In this document: piece after piece, positions 26,593-34,252 of the stretch
How the letters are laid out: every line of letters starts with the position of its first letter
Position numbering within the stretch: position 1 is the stretch's first letter
Origin: Amycolatopsis rifamycinica
GTDB lineage: Bacteria > Actinomycetota > Actinomycetes > Mycobacteriales > Pseudonocardiaceae
Assembly (NCBI RefSeq): GCF_000695625.1
Contig: NZ_JMQI01000028.1
Coordinates: 336,031-400,030, forward strand
Reading direction: 5' to 3'
Length of the DNA stretch: 64,000 nucleotides
Position numbers and translations under genes: made by a program
Notes under the pieces: model-generated
Database searches by the model: none
Told to the model about the DNA's origin: nothing
Seen by the model: the letters and a program-made list of their open reading frames with translations, nothing else

Positions 26593-27111
26593 TCAGCGCG
26601 GGCGCTCCAAGACCGCCCGCTGCTCCACCCGCCCGTCCAGGACGAACTTGCTGTGCAACGAAAACCCCAGCTTCTCGACCACCCGGGCCGACGGCTTGTT
26701 CGCCGGCTCGTACACCGCCAGCAGGCGGTCCGCCCAGCCCGACTGGAAAGCCTTGTCACGCACCGCCGTTGTTGCTTCCGTGGCGTACCCGCGGCCCCAG
26801 CCCGAGGGGGCTATCCACCAGCCCATCTCCACCGCCGGTGCTCCCAGGCCCGACTCCGCCGCGTCCCGCCGGACCAGCGACACCACTCCGTCGAACGAGC
26901 CCGGTGCCGCCGAGACCGCGAACCAGCCGAAGCCGTGCGAAGCCCAGTGCGCGAGCGTTGCTCGGTGCTTGACCAGCGTGTGCTCGTGGCTCCACGGCTC
27001 GCCCGTCCCCACGTAGCGGACCGTCTCGGGCAGCTGGGCCAGTGCGTACAAGTCGTCGAAGCGGTCTTCGGTCCACGCGTGCAGCGTGAGCCTCTCCGTG
27101 GTGATCAGCAC
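26593..27111 (-). CDS. GNAT family N-acetyltransferase (RimJ/RimL type)
   Basis: The protein is 172 residues. It begins MLITTERLTLHAWTEDRFDD like RimJ/RimL enzymes. The acetyl-CoA-binding motif A is GWGRGYATEATTAV (about 107-120), preceded by VEMGWWIAP; YEPANKPSARVVEKLGF is motif B. It transfers an acetyl group to a protein N-terminus or small amine; the acceptor is unknown. The GTG at 27111 is the start of homology. It lies 10 bp after the fusion regulator's stop on the same strand, so it may be cotranscribed with it. Confidence 0.88.
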   Translation of the reverse strand: MLITTERLTLHAWTEDRFDDLYALAQLPETVRYVGTGEPWSHEHTLVKHRATLAHWASHGFGWFAVSAAPGSFDGVVSLVRRDAAESGLGAPAVEMGWWIAPSGWGRGYATEATTAVRDKAFQSGWADRLLAVYEPANKPSARVVEKLGFSLHSKFVLDGRVEQRAVLERPR

Positions 27112-27121
27112 CGCCGTCAGT

Positions 27122-28009
27122 CTAGTGTCCGGCCAGCAGTGCGGCGATCCCGTCGAGCTGGCGGTGCAGCCCGAACTCGAACACCTCGTCGAGGTCGACG
27201 TCCTCGACGCCGGTCATCACCTCGGTCAGCGTCGGGAACCGGCCCGACTCGAGGAAACCGTGCAGCAGCGCCATGTCCGCCGCCAGGCGCTGGTCGCCCG
27301 TGATGCCCGTGTCCTGCTCGGCCTGGACCTCGAACGCGTTGCTCGCCGCCAGGCCGCCCACCCAGCCGTTCAACGTCATGATCACCTGCAGCTTCACACG
27401 TCGCTTCAAGCCGGTTCCGGCCAGCGCTCGCAGGGACCAGTCGACCAGCCGCAAGCCCGCCGCCAGCACCGGCGGGCGGACCAGGGAATTCAGCAGGATC
27501 GGCGCCAGCCACGGGTGACGGCGGTACGCCAGCCACTGCGCGCGGGCGGCCAGCTCGAGGCGCGGACGCCACTGCGCCGGGCCCGGCTCCGGCAGCTCCG
27601 CCTCCCCGAGCGCGACGTCGGCCATCAACCGGAGCAGCTCGTCCTTGTCCGGCACGTGCCGGTACAACGCCATCGGCCCGACGCCCAGCTCGGCCGCCAG
27701 CCGCCGCATCGACAGCGCCGCGAGGCCTTCGGCGTCGGCCAGCGCCATCGCCGCCCGCACCAGCGCGTCGCGGCCCAGCGGTGGCTTGACCGGCGTCCGG
27801 TCGGCCACCACCGTGCCGCTGCCCGGCACCGCTCGCACCCAGCCCTGCTCGCCCAACGCGGCCAGGGCCTTCGCCGCGGTCGCCATCGCGACGCCCCACT
27901 CGCGGACCAGCGCGCGGGTCGACGGGACGCGGTCGCCCGGCCGCAGCTCGCCCGCGGTGATCCGGCGGCGCAGGTCCGCCGCGATCCGCAGGTAGGGCGC
28001 CTCGGCCAC
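27122..28009 (-). CDS. GntR-TetR fusion transcriptional regulator
   Basis: The protein is 295 residues with two DNA-binding domains. A GntR winged helix covers about 5-72 (LRRRITAGELRPGDRVPSTR, GVAMATAAKALAALGEQGWV) and a TetR helix-turn-helix about 80-125 (GLAALSMRRLAAELGVGPMA, LYRHVPDKDELL). A TetR-type C-terminal ligand domain follows. This architecture occurs in actinomycetes but its logic is little studied. GGAGGG precedes the GTG start. It is divergent from the DUF2306 gene; the interval carries two CTAGAAC repeats and a perfect TACGGTG-N6-CACCGTA palindrome, one for each type of DNA-binding domain perhaps. Confidence 0.9.
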   Translation of the reverse strand: MAEAPYLRIAADLRRRITAGELRPGDRVPSTRALVREWGVAMATAAKALAALGEQGWVRAVPGSGTVVADRTPVKPPLGRDALVRAAMALADAEGLAALSMRRLAAELGVGPMALYRHVPDKDELLRLMADVALGEAELPEPGPAQWRPRLELAARAQWLAYRRHPWLAPILLNSLVRPPVLAAGLRLVDWSLRALAGTGLKRRVKLQVIMTLNGWVGGLAASNAFEVQAEQDTGITGDQRLAADMALLHGFLESGRFPTLTEVMTGVEDVDLDEVFEFGLHRQLDGIAALLAGH

Positions 28010-28021
28010 GCACCCTCCGTA

Positions 28022-28050
28022 CTAGAACACTTGCCCACCGAACCTAGAAC
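28022..28050. promoter_or_regulatory. Paired CTAGAAC repeats before the fusion regulator
   Basis: CTAGAAC occurs at 28022-28028 and 28044-28050, 22 bp apart (two helical turns), just upstream of the fusion-regulator start. This is a candidate autoregulatory site. Confidence 0.5.
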
Positions 28051-28110
28051 GGTTTCAGGGTACTCCCCCAATATCTGCGGCGAAGATTGTCGGCTGCGAA
28101 CCCCGCGAAA

Positions 28111-28130
28111 TACGGTGCCGATACACCGTA
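28111..28130. promoter_or_regulatory. Palindromic operator before the DUF2306 gene
   Basis: TACGGTG-CCGATA-CACCGTA is a perfect inverted repeat that ends 16 bp before the DUF2306 ATG. It is probably bound by the divergent GntR-TetR regulator. Confidence 0.65.
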
Positions 28131-28146
28131 CGAAACAGGGGGACGC

Positions 28147-28809
28147 ATGACGACGACCGAACTCCGCCGCCCGAAGCCGTGGGTCCTCCCGCTGGGGCTG
28201 CTCGTCACGGCCTTCCTGGCCTTCTCGCTGCCGCCCTACCTCGGGCTCGACTCCGCCCGGTCGCGGATTCCGGCCCCGACCGGCTGGTACTACCCGGTGC
28301 TGGTGACGCACATCGGCTTCGCGACCATCGCCATGGTGACCTGCGCGCTGCAGATCTGGCCGTGGCTGCGGCGCGAACACCCGGCCGTGCACCGCCGCAC
28401 CGGGCGCGTGTACGTCTTCGCCGGCGCGATCCCGGCGTCGATCGCCGGTTTCGTGATCGCGCTCGCGGCGCCGTTCGGGCCGGTCGGGGCCGTGTCGAAC
28501 GTCCTGCTCGCGACGCTGTGGTTCGGCTGCACCGTGCAGGGCTACCGGCTGGCGCGGGCACGCCGGTTCGGCGAGCACCGCCGCTGGATGGCCCGCAGCT
28601 TCGCGCTGTGCATGTCGATCATCAGCAACCGGATCTGGGGCGTGCTCTGGGCGGCCGTGCTGACACCGCAGCTGGACACGACCTTCGGCGGCAGCGAACT
28701 GGCGCTGGGCCAGGCGATCGCGGGGATCACCACGTGGACCGGCTGGGTGCTGCCGCTGCTGGCCGCCGAGTGGTGGCTCGGCCGGGGACGCCGGCGCGCG
28801 GTCGCGTGA
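28147..28809 (+). CDS. DUF2306 family membrane protein
   Basis: The protein is 220 residues with about six membrane helices: WVLPLGLLVTAFLAFSLPPY near 12, then segments near 48, 82, 110, 148 and 192. Typical DUF2306 sequence REHPAVHRRTGRVYVFAG lies between helices, with histidines that could bind heme (family feature; role unproven). GGGGGA precedes the ATG at 28147, so longer in-frame starts are rejected. Its promoter holds the palindrome assigned to the divergent regulator. Confidence 0.85.
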   Translation: MTTTELRRPKPWVLPLGLLVTAFLAFSLPPYLGLDSARSRIPAPTGWYYPVLVTHIGFATIAMVTCALQIWPWLRREHPAVHRRTGRVYVFAGAIPASIAGFVIALAAPFGPVGAVSNVLLATLWFGCTVQGYRLARARRFGEHRRWMARSFALCMSIISNRIWGVLWAAVLTPQLDTTFGGSELALGQAIAGITTWTGWVLPLLAAEWWLGRGRRRAVA

Positions 28810-28820
28810 GCCACGACGCA

Positions 28821-28850
28821 CCGCCGGCCGGACGCGCGTCCGGCCGGCGG
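28821..28850. terminator. Bidirectional stem-loop terminator
   Basis: CCGCCGGCCGGACG (28821-28834), CG, then CGTCCGGCCGGCGG (28837-28850): a perfect 30-bp palindrome between the convergent DUF2306 and DUF427 genes. Confidence 0.85.
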
Positions 28851-28855
28851 GGTGC

Positions 28856-29233
28856 TCAGTCTTCGACCAGCTCGATCGAGTCCACGACGTTCGGGTAGAA
28901 CGCGACGTGGTCCTTGATCGGCGCGACCGCGTCGTACGGCTTCTCGTACGTCCAGACCGCGTTCTCGCCCTTCACGTCGCCCGCGCTGAGGCTGTAGTAG
29001 CTCGCCTCGCCCTTGTACGGGCAGTACGTCCCGTGGTCGGTGCGCTCCAGCACGCCCGCGTCGACGTCGGCCAGCGGGATGTACTGGACCGCCGGGTACG
29101 TGGATTCCTGCAGGGTGAGCGCGTTGCGGCTGTCCGCGATCACCCGCCCGCCCGCCTTGACCACCACGCGGGCCTTCGTCGGCTCGACGGTGATCGGGTG
29201 GTCCGGGCCCGGCTGCAGAACCTGCTTCGCCAT
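28856..29233 (-). CDS. DUF427 domain protein
   Basis: The protein is 125 residues, soluble, with the DUF427 signature VVVKAGGRVIADSRNALTLQ, ESTYPAVQYIPLADV and TYCPYKGEASYYSL. Such proteins are common in actinomycetes and their function is not established. GGGAGC precedes the ATG. It is followed by the bidirectional terminator and preceded by the HAD phosphatase gene on the same strand after 63 bp. Confidence 0.88.
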   Translation of the reverse strand: MAKQVLQPGPDHPITVEPTKARVVVKAGGRVIADSRNALTLQESTYPAVQYIPLADVDAGVLERTDHGTYCPYKGEASYYSLSAGDVKGENAVWTYEKPYDAVAPIKDHVAFYPNVVDSIELVED

Positions 29234-29296
29234 GTCAGCTCCCTGAGAGTTCCGTGTCCCAGGAGCAGCGCGCCGGGCCCGGCCGATATTCCGGGA

Positions 29297-30061
29297 TCAG
29301 GGCAGGTAGTACATCGGGTTCGGCAGCTTGACCGGACGCAGCGCGTAGCCGCCTTCGAGGTCGCTGAACTGGTCACCGAGGTTGAGCACGATCTTCGCGC
29401 CGGTCGCCTCGATGTGCGCCCGCGTGCCCGACTTGTACTGGACCGTGGTGCAGGTCAGCCCGCACGGCAGGTAGTCCGGCGCGGTCGTCTTCGGCTTGAA
29501 GAACGCCCCCGCCGGGGCCGGGTAGCCCTCGTTGGCCAGGTTCTTCAGCGACCGCGGCCCCTGGAACTCGTTGCGTCCGGTCAGGAAGTAGACCTTGACG
29601 CCGCGCTGCGCCGCCCAGTTGGCCAGCTCCAGCACCGGCTTGTTCGCGACGAACGTGCCGTTGTCGATCGCCTGCTGCTGCTTCACCGGGTCGAAGCCGA
29701 AGTCGTTGTCGGCCTCCCAGCCGTAGGTGACCTCGGACGTGTCGTCGACGTCGAGCACGACCGCCGGGTTCTTCACCCGGCCCAGCTGCTGCTGCAGGAA
29801 ACGCTTCGCGTCCGAGACGATCCGGTTCGTGTCCTTCACGAACCGGCTCGTGTCCGAATAGTGGTGTTTCCCCGCGGCGTCGAGGTAGTCGCCGTAGTAC
29901 GCCTTGACGTCCAGCTTCACCTGGCCGATGTTGGCCGGCTCCTTCGACCGCGCGGCGGTCGATTCGTCCGATCCGGCCAGCGCGGTGGCCCCCGAGGCGA
30001 CGGTGGCGCCGATGGCCGCGGCGGCGGCGAGCTTGACGAGACCTGACCATTTTCCGGACAC
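29297..30061 (-). CDS. Secreted HAD-superfamily acid phosphatase (class B/5'-nucleotidase type)
   Basis: The protein is 254 residues with an N-terminal signal segment (LVKLAAAAAIGATVASGATALA). HAD motif I is VVLDVDDTSEVTYG with D104 as nucleophile and D106 as acid; motif II is VYFLTGRNEF, and motif III is NLGDQFSDLEGG. The order matches class B-like acid phosphatases acting on phosphomonoesters outside the membrane. The GTG at 30061 has GGAGGG 8 bases upstream. The promoter carries GTGGAACT/AGTTCCAC inverted arms (30075-30082 and 30118-30125). Confidence 0.88.
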   Translation of the reverse strand: MSGKWSGLVKLAAAAAIGATVASGATALAGSDESTAARSKEPANIGQVKLDVKAYYGDYLDAAGKHHYSDTSRFVKDTNRIVSDAKRFLQQQLGRVKNPAVVLDVDDTSEVTYGWEADNDFGFDPVKQQQAIDNGTFVANKPVLELANWAAQRGVKVYFLTGRNEFQGPRSLKNLANEGYPAPAGAFFKPKTTAPDYLPCGLTCTTVQYKSGTRAHIEATGAKIVLNLGDQFSDLEGGYALRPVKLPNPMYYLP

Positions 30062-30142
30062 GGCGAACCCTCCAGTGGAACTTGACGACCCGGGGAACCT
30101 ACGTCAGGTTCACGTGGAGTTCCACCCCTCGAAAGTTTCCGT

Positions 30143-31309
30143 TCACGTGATTCTTTCGGCACGGCACAGGAACGCCACCGGTGACCGCCCGATCCGCGTC
30201 AGCACCACCGACGCTTCCGCGGCACCGCGCGGCTTCAGGCGTCTCCGCAGCGCGTCCGGGTCGACGTCCAAGCCCCGCACCAGGATTTCCAGCCGCCCGA
30301 CGTCGTGGCGCTTGAGCACGCCCTTCAGCGCCTTTTCGGTGTACGGCCCGTGTTCCAGGACGCGGAAGGCCCGCACTCCCGGTGGCGGGGTGTCGCCGGT
30401 CAGGTACGCGATGCGTTCGTCCAGCTGCCACAACCCGTGCCGGGCCGCGTAGTGGCGCACCAGGCCGGCCCGGACGACGGCGCCGTCGGGGTCGACGATC
30501 CACTCCCCCGGCTCCCGGGCGGGCAGCTCGTCCGGCTCGGCGTCGGTGACCGTCCACTGTGTCCCGTCCGAGCGCAGCACGGTCGCCCTGCGGGTGACGC
30601 CGGTGCCCAGGCCCCGCCACAGGCAGGATTCCCGCACCTGGCCGTCCAGGGACACGAGTTCGACCTCCTCCGCCCACGGCGTGAGCGCGAAGTCGAGACC
30701 GGGCGCGCACTTCACGGACAAGGCCCGCCCCGGGTAGGCCTCGACCAGCCCGTCCAGCGGCGGGGCGAAGTCGGCGGGCTTCCACGCCCGGCGTCCGGCG
30801 GCGTCGCGGCGGGCCGGGTCCGCGACGACGACCCCGGACCGGCTGACCGGCCGCAGGGCGTCGGCCCGCGCGAGCCCGAACACCACGCCCGCCGCGGTCC
30901 CGTTGTACCGCGCCATTTCCAGCCGCACCGGGTCCACATCGGACCCGAGCGCGCGCCGCGCCACCCGCGCGATCTCGACGAGGTCGGCGCCCACCGAGCA
31001 CGTGACGTCGTGGACGTCGAGCCCGGCGAGACGGGCGGCCCGGTGGCGCGCGACCACCGACGCGCTCGCCTGCTGGAGCGCGTCGGAAGTGAACAGCCAG
31101 TCCACACCGGACAGCTTGCCGACGGCTTTCCGCCGCAGCAGCGCGGTTTCCAGGACGGCGGCCGCGTGCGACTCGCCCACAAGACGCCGGACGGCCGCGA
31201 CGGACGTGATCGGGTCGGTCAGCGGCAGTGCCGAGACCTCGGCGAGCGCCGCCGCACCCGCGCCGGAACGCAGGTAGGCGACGTCGCCGAGGCTGAACGA
31301 ATAACCCAA
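30143..31309 (-). CDS. Class I methyltransferase, THUMP-like (Rv3037c-like)
   Basis: The protein is 388 residues. A degenerate methyltransferase core shows DVTCSVGADLVEIARVA (about 108-124), SDVDPVRLEMARYN and VVADPARRDAAGRRAW. A C-terminal THUMP-like RNA-binding part follows (LEILVRGLDVDPDALRRRLK). The domain order suggests RNA methylation, but the substrate is unknown. The likely start is TTG at 31309, one base after the upstream stop with no ribosome-binding site, so it depends on translation of the preceding methyltransferase. Place and strand match Rv3037c of mycobacteria. Confidence 0.86.
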   Translation of the reverse strand: MGYSFSLGDVAYLRSGAGAAALAEVSALPLTDPITSVAAVRRLVGESHAAAVLETALLRRKAVGKLSGVDWLFTSDALQQASASVVARHRAARLAGLDVHDVTCSVGADLVEIARVARRALGSDVDPVRLEMARYNGTAAGVVFGLARADALRPVSRSGVVVADPARRDAAGRRAWKPADFAPPLDGLVEAYPGRALSVKCAPGLDFALTPWAEEVELVSLDGQVRESCLWRGLGTGVTRRATVLRSDGTQWTVTDAEPDELPAREPGEWIVDPDGAVVRAGLVRHYAARHGLWQLDERIAYLTGDTPPPGVRAFRVLEHGPYTEKALKGVLKRHDVGRLEILVRGLDVDPDALRRRLKPRGAAEASVVLTRIGRSPVAFLCRAERIT

Positions 31310-31310
31310 C

Positions 31311-32276
31311 TCAGGACGGCCGCTTGGTCCCGGTGATCATGACGTTGTAGAACAGCTCCCGCGGCAGGATCTTCGCCAGCACCTTCTTGTCCACGGCGGA
31401 CAGCCGCAGCCACAGGTGGTAGGCGAACATCCGCCAGCGCACGGTCAGCTTCTCCGGCGGCACCGCGGCCTCGAACGTCCGGATCGGCCAGCCGGCCAGC
31501 GCGGCGGCGAACTCCTCGGTGACCGCGCGGACGTCCTGGGCGCCTGCCCCGCGGGCCCACGACTCCAGCTCCGACGGGTCGAAGGTGTGGATGTCGACCA
31601 CGGCCTCCAACGCGGCGGCGCGCGAGGACTCGTCGAGTTCGGACTGCGGACGCCGCCAGCCGCGCAGCGCGGGCAGCTTCGTCACGCGGGTCGTCAGGAA
31701 CCAGGTGAACTGGCCGAGCTTGCGGGCGTAGAAGTCGCCGACCTTGGTCGGCTCGCCGGCGAAGACGAACCGGCCGCCCGGCTTGAGCACGCGCAGCACC
31801 TCGCGGAACGCCGCCTGGACGTCCGGGATGTGGTGCAGCACCGCGTGCCCGACCACCAGGTCGAACGTGTTGTCGTCGTACGGGATGCGCTCGGCGTCGG
31901 CGACCCGGCCGTCGACGTCGAGGCCGAGCTTCTCGGCGTTGCGCAGCGCGACCTGGACCATGCCGGGCGAGAGGTCGGTGACCGACCCCTTCTTGGCGAC
32001 ACCGCCCTGCATGAGGTTCAGCAGGAAGAAGCCGGTGCCGCTGCCCAGCTCCATCGCGTGCTGGTAGGGCTGGCCGTCCTCGCCCGCGACGGCGTTGAAC
32101 ACGTCGGTGGCGTAGGAGATGCAGCGCTCGTCGTACGAGATCGACCACTTCTCGTCGTAGGTGCCGGCTTCCCAGTCGTGGTACAGCACGTTCGCCAGCT
32201 TGGGGTCGGCGTAGGCGGCCTGGACCTCTTCGGCGGTGGCGTGCGGGTTCGGCGCCGGGTCGTTCACGTCGGTCAA
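31311..32276 (-). CDS. SAM-dependent methyltransferase (Rv3038c-like)
   Basis: The protein is 321 residues. Motif I is AMELGSGTGFFLLNLMQGG (about 76-94), followed by VTDLSPGMVQVALRNAEKLG and the VVGHAVLHHIPDVQAAFREV and LKPGGRFVFAGEP blocks. It is of the ubiquinone/menaquinone methyltransferase-like class, substrate unknown. The start is probably TTG at 32276, with AAGGGA 10 bases upstream; GTG at 32267 is an alternative. It sits between the crotonase and the THUMP-like gene with 1-5 bp gaps, a tight operon in the order of mycobacterial Rv3039c-Rv3038c-Rv3037c. Confidence 0.88.
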   Translation of the reverse strand: MTDVNDPAPNPHATAEEVQAAYADPKLANVLYHDWEAGTYDEKWSISYDERCISYATDVFNAVAGEDGQPYQHAMELGSGTGFFLLNLMQGGVAKKGSVTDLSPGMVQVALRNAEKLGLDVDGRVADAERIPYDDNTFDLVVGHAVLHHIPDVQAAFREVLRVLKPGGRFVFAGEPTKVGDFYARKLGQFTWFLTTRVTKLPALRGWRRPQSELDESSRAAALEAVVDIHTFDPSELESWARGAGAQDVRAVTEEFAAALAGWPIRTFEAAVPPEKLTVRWRMFAYHLWLRLSAVDKKVLAKILPRELFYNVMITGTKRPS

Positions 32277-32280
32277 GGCG

Positions 32281-33060
32281 TCATTTCCCTTCGAAAGAGG
32301 CCTTGCCGGGCCCGTTTTCGATGAACGACTTCATGCCGTTCTGCTGGTCTTGGGTCGCCCAGAGGGCGGCGAACAGGTGCGATTCGAGCTTGAGCGCGTT
32401 CGGAAGGTCCATGTCGAGACCGCCGTCGATGGCCGCCTTCGCCGCGCGCAGCGCCACGGCCGGACCGTTCGCGAACTGCGCGGCCCACTTGTGCGCCGCC
32501 GCGTAGACGTCGTCCGGGGCGACGACCTGGTCGACGATCCCCAGCGCCAGTGCCTCTTCGGCCTTCACGAACCGTCCGGTGTAGACGATGTCCTTGGTCT
32601 TGCTCGGGCCGATCAGCCGGGCCAGGCGCTGGGTGCCGCCCGCGCCGGGGATGACGCCGAGCTGGATCTCGGGCTGGCCGACCTTGACGTTGTCGCCGGC
32701 GACCCGCCAGTCGGCGGTCAGGGCGAGTTCGAGGCCGCCGCCGAGGGCGTAGCCGGTGATGGCCGCGACGACCGGCTTCGGGATGTTCGCGACGGCGGCG
32801 AGGGTGCCGGTCAGGGTGGCGCCGAACTTGGCGATCTCCGGGTACGTGCGGGTGGCCATCTCCTTGATGTCCGCGCCGCCGGCGAAGGTCTTCTCACCGC
32901 CGTAGAGGATCACCGCGCGGACGTCGTCGCGCTCGGCCGCCTCCTTGGCCAGCTCGGCGAGCTCGGCGGTGACCTGGGCGTTCAGGGCGTTGACCGGCGG
33001 CCGGTCGAGCCGGATCGTGCCGACCCCGTCCTTGACCTCCAGGGTTACGAACTCTCCCAC
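32281..33060 (-). CDS. Enoyl-CoA hydratase/isomerase family protein (EchA17-like)
   Basis: The protein is about 259 residues with the crotonase fold. The oxyanion-hole segment FAGGADIKEMA (near 60) and AITGYALGGGLELALTADWR are present. The catalytic glutamate region is KVGQPEIQLGVIPGAGGTQRLARLIG. It probably hydrates 2-enoyl-CoA in fatty-acid breakdown. GTG at 33060 is chosen because GAGGAGG lies 6 bases upstream; the in-frame ATG at 33066 directly abuts that site. It heads the crotonase / methyltransferase / THUMP-like operon. Confidence 0.92.
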   Translation of the reverse strand: MGEFVTLEVKDGVGTIRLDRPPVNALNAQVTAELAELAKEAAERDDVRAVILYGGEKTFAGGADIKEMATRTYPEIAKFGATLTGTLAAVANIPKPVVAAITGYALGGGLELALTADWRVAGDNVKVGQPEIQLGVIPGAGGTQRLARLIGPSKTKDIVYTGRFVKAEEALALGIVDQVVAPDDVYAAAHKWAAQFANGPAVALRAAKAAIDGGLDMDLPNALKLESHLFAALWATQDQQNGMKSFIENGPGKASFEGK

Positions 33061-33114
33061 GCCCATCCTCCTCGTTGACGATCTGCCAGCACGCTACCGG
33101 TCGGTAGGGACAGC

Positions 33115-33936
33115 CTAGCGACGGCGAGCGAAGAAGCGATCCCCGGAACGCTCCAGTACGAGGTCCTGGTCGAACGTCTTCGACAGGTTTTCGCTGGTGA
33201 TGACGTCGTCGACCAGGCCGGACACCACCGCGTGGCCGTCGCGCAGCAGCAGCGCGTGGGTGAACCCGGGCGGGATCTCCTCGACGTGGTGGGTGACCAG
33301 GACCAGGGCCGGCGCGTCGGGGTCCATCGCCAGCCCGGACAGCCGGGCCACCAGGTCTTCGCGGCCGCCCAGGTCGAGCCCCGCGGCCGGCTCGTCGAGC
33401 AGCAGCAGCTCCGGGTCGGTCATCAGCGACCGGGCGATCAGCGCGCGCTTGCGCTCGCCCTCGGACAGCGTGCCGAAGGTGCGCTCGGCCAGGTGCCCGA
33501 TCCCCATCGCTTCGAGCAGCTCGGTCGCACGCGCGGTGTCGAGGGTGTCGTAGGCCTCACGCCACCGGCCGAGCACCGCGTAGCCGGCGCTGACGACGAC
33601 GTCCTTGACCAGCTCGTCGCCCGGCACGCGCTGGGCGATGGCGGCCGAGGTGAAGCCGATGCGGGGGCGCAGGTCGAAGATGTTGACCCGGCCGATGCGC
33701 TCGCCGAGCAGGTCGACCTCGCCGGTGGTCGGGTGCAGCTCGGCCGCGGCGAGGCGCAGCAGGGTGGTCTTGCCCGCGCCGTTCGGGCCGAGCACCACCC
33801 AGCGCTCGTCCAGTTCCACGGTCCAGTCGAGGCCGGCGAGGAGGTCGTTGGTCCCCCGGCGGACGCCGACACCGGCCATCCGGACCACGAGGTCGTCAAG
33901 TTCGCTGGGCTGGATCGGGTCGCTCACGAGGCCCAT
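33115..33936 (-). CDS. ABC transporter ATP-binding protein (Rv3041c-like)
   Basis: The protein is 273 residues with one nucleotide-binding domain. Walker A is LGPNGAGKTTLL (about 52-63), the signature is TLSEGERKRALIARS, Walker B is LLLLDEPAAGLDL and the switch histidine is in LVTHHVEEIP. No membrane partner is adjacent. Sequence and isolation recall ModF/YlmA-like ATPases involved in metal or molybdate handling, or ribosome-associated ones. The ATG at 33936 or GTG at 33927 could start it. Strand and place match Rv3041c. Confidence 0.88.
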   Translation of the reverse strand: MGLVSDPIQPSELDDLVVRMAGVGVRRGTNDLLAGLDWTVELDERWVVLGPNGAGKTTLLRLAAAELHPTTGEVDLLGERIGRVNIFDLRPRIGFTSAAIAQRVPGDELVKDVVVSAGYAVLGRWREAYDTLDTARATELLEAMGIGHLAERTFGTLSEGERKRALIARSLMTDPELLLLDEPAAGLDLGGREDLVARLSGLAMDPDAPALVLVTHHVEEIPPGFTHALLLRDGHAVVSGLVDDVITSENLSKTFDQDLVLERSGDRFFARRR

Positions 33937-34059
33937 TCTGTCTGCCGTCGCGCGCGCGTGCGCACCCGCCCGGGTGAGATGGTGAACACGCAGGTCGGCG
34001 TGTGTTCCACGACATGGAACGCCGCGACCCGGGAGCCCGCGGTGTGGCACCATCCGAGC

Positions 34060-34173
34060 ATGTCCGCCGACGCGCCCGTGATCCCGGTGACCCGGGGCTC
34101 GTTCTGGCGCCGTCGCACCATCGACCTGCTCCTCGTCGCTTCGGCCGGGTGTACCCGGGCGCGGCTCCGCTGA
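34060..34173 (+). CDS. Cysteine-type leader peptide upstream of cysteine dioxygenase
   Basis: This is a 37-codon frame. Its C-terminal part RRRTIDLLLVASAGCTR matches the RRxxDLxxVASAxC pattern of actinobacterial leader peptides found before sulfur and cysteine genes. The only cysteine is codon 31 (TGT, 34150-34152), which falls in the loop of a small CCGGG-TGTA-CCCGG hairpin. The stop is 10 bases before the 5' arm of a stem that masks the cysteine dioxygenase ribosome-binding site. Its own ribosome-binding site is weak. Confidence 0.75.
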   Translation: MSADAPVIPVTRGSFWRRRTIDLLLVASAGCTRARLR

Positions 34174-34183
34174 TCCCTCGCGT

Positions 34184-34242
34184 CCTCGGCGACGCGTGCG
34201 GTGCCGCGCTGCCCCCGCGTCCCGATCACTTCGCGTCCGAGG
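34184..34242 (+). promoter_or_regulatory. Ribosome-binding-site-masking hairpin before cysteine dioxygenase
   Basis: CCTCGG-cg-ACGCG (34184-34196) pairs with CGCGTCCGAGG (34232-34242); two bases bulge. The 3' arm includes most of GAGGAG (34239-34244), the ribosome-binding site for the TTG start at 34253. A ribosome finishing the leader peptide would reach the 5' arm and could open the stem. Confidence 0.55.
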
Positions 34243-34252
34243 AGCACCCGCG

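Noticed and set aside
26482..26972. Continuation of the transposase frame beyond the right inverted repeat
   Set aside because: The sequence past 26481 is outside the element and antisense to the acetyltransferase gene; the open frame is chance.
33115..33936. A complete ABC importer at the Rv3041c-like gene
   Set aside because: No permease or binding-protein gene lies on either side; the ATPase stands alone here.
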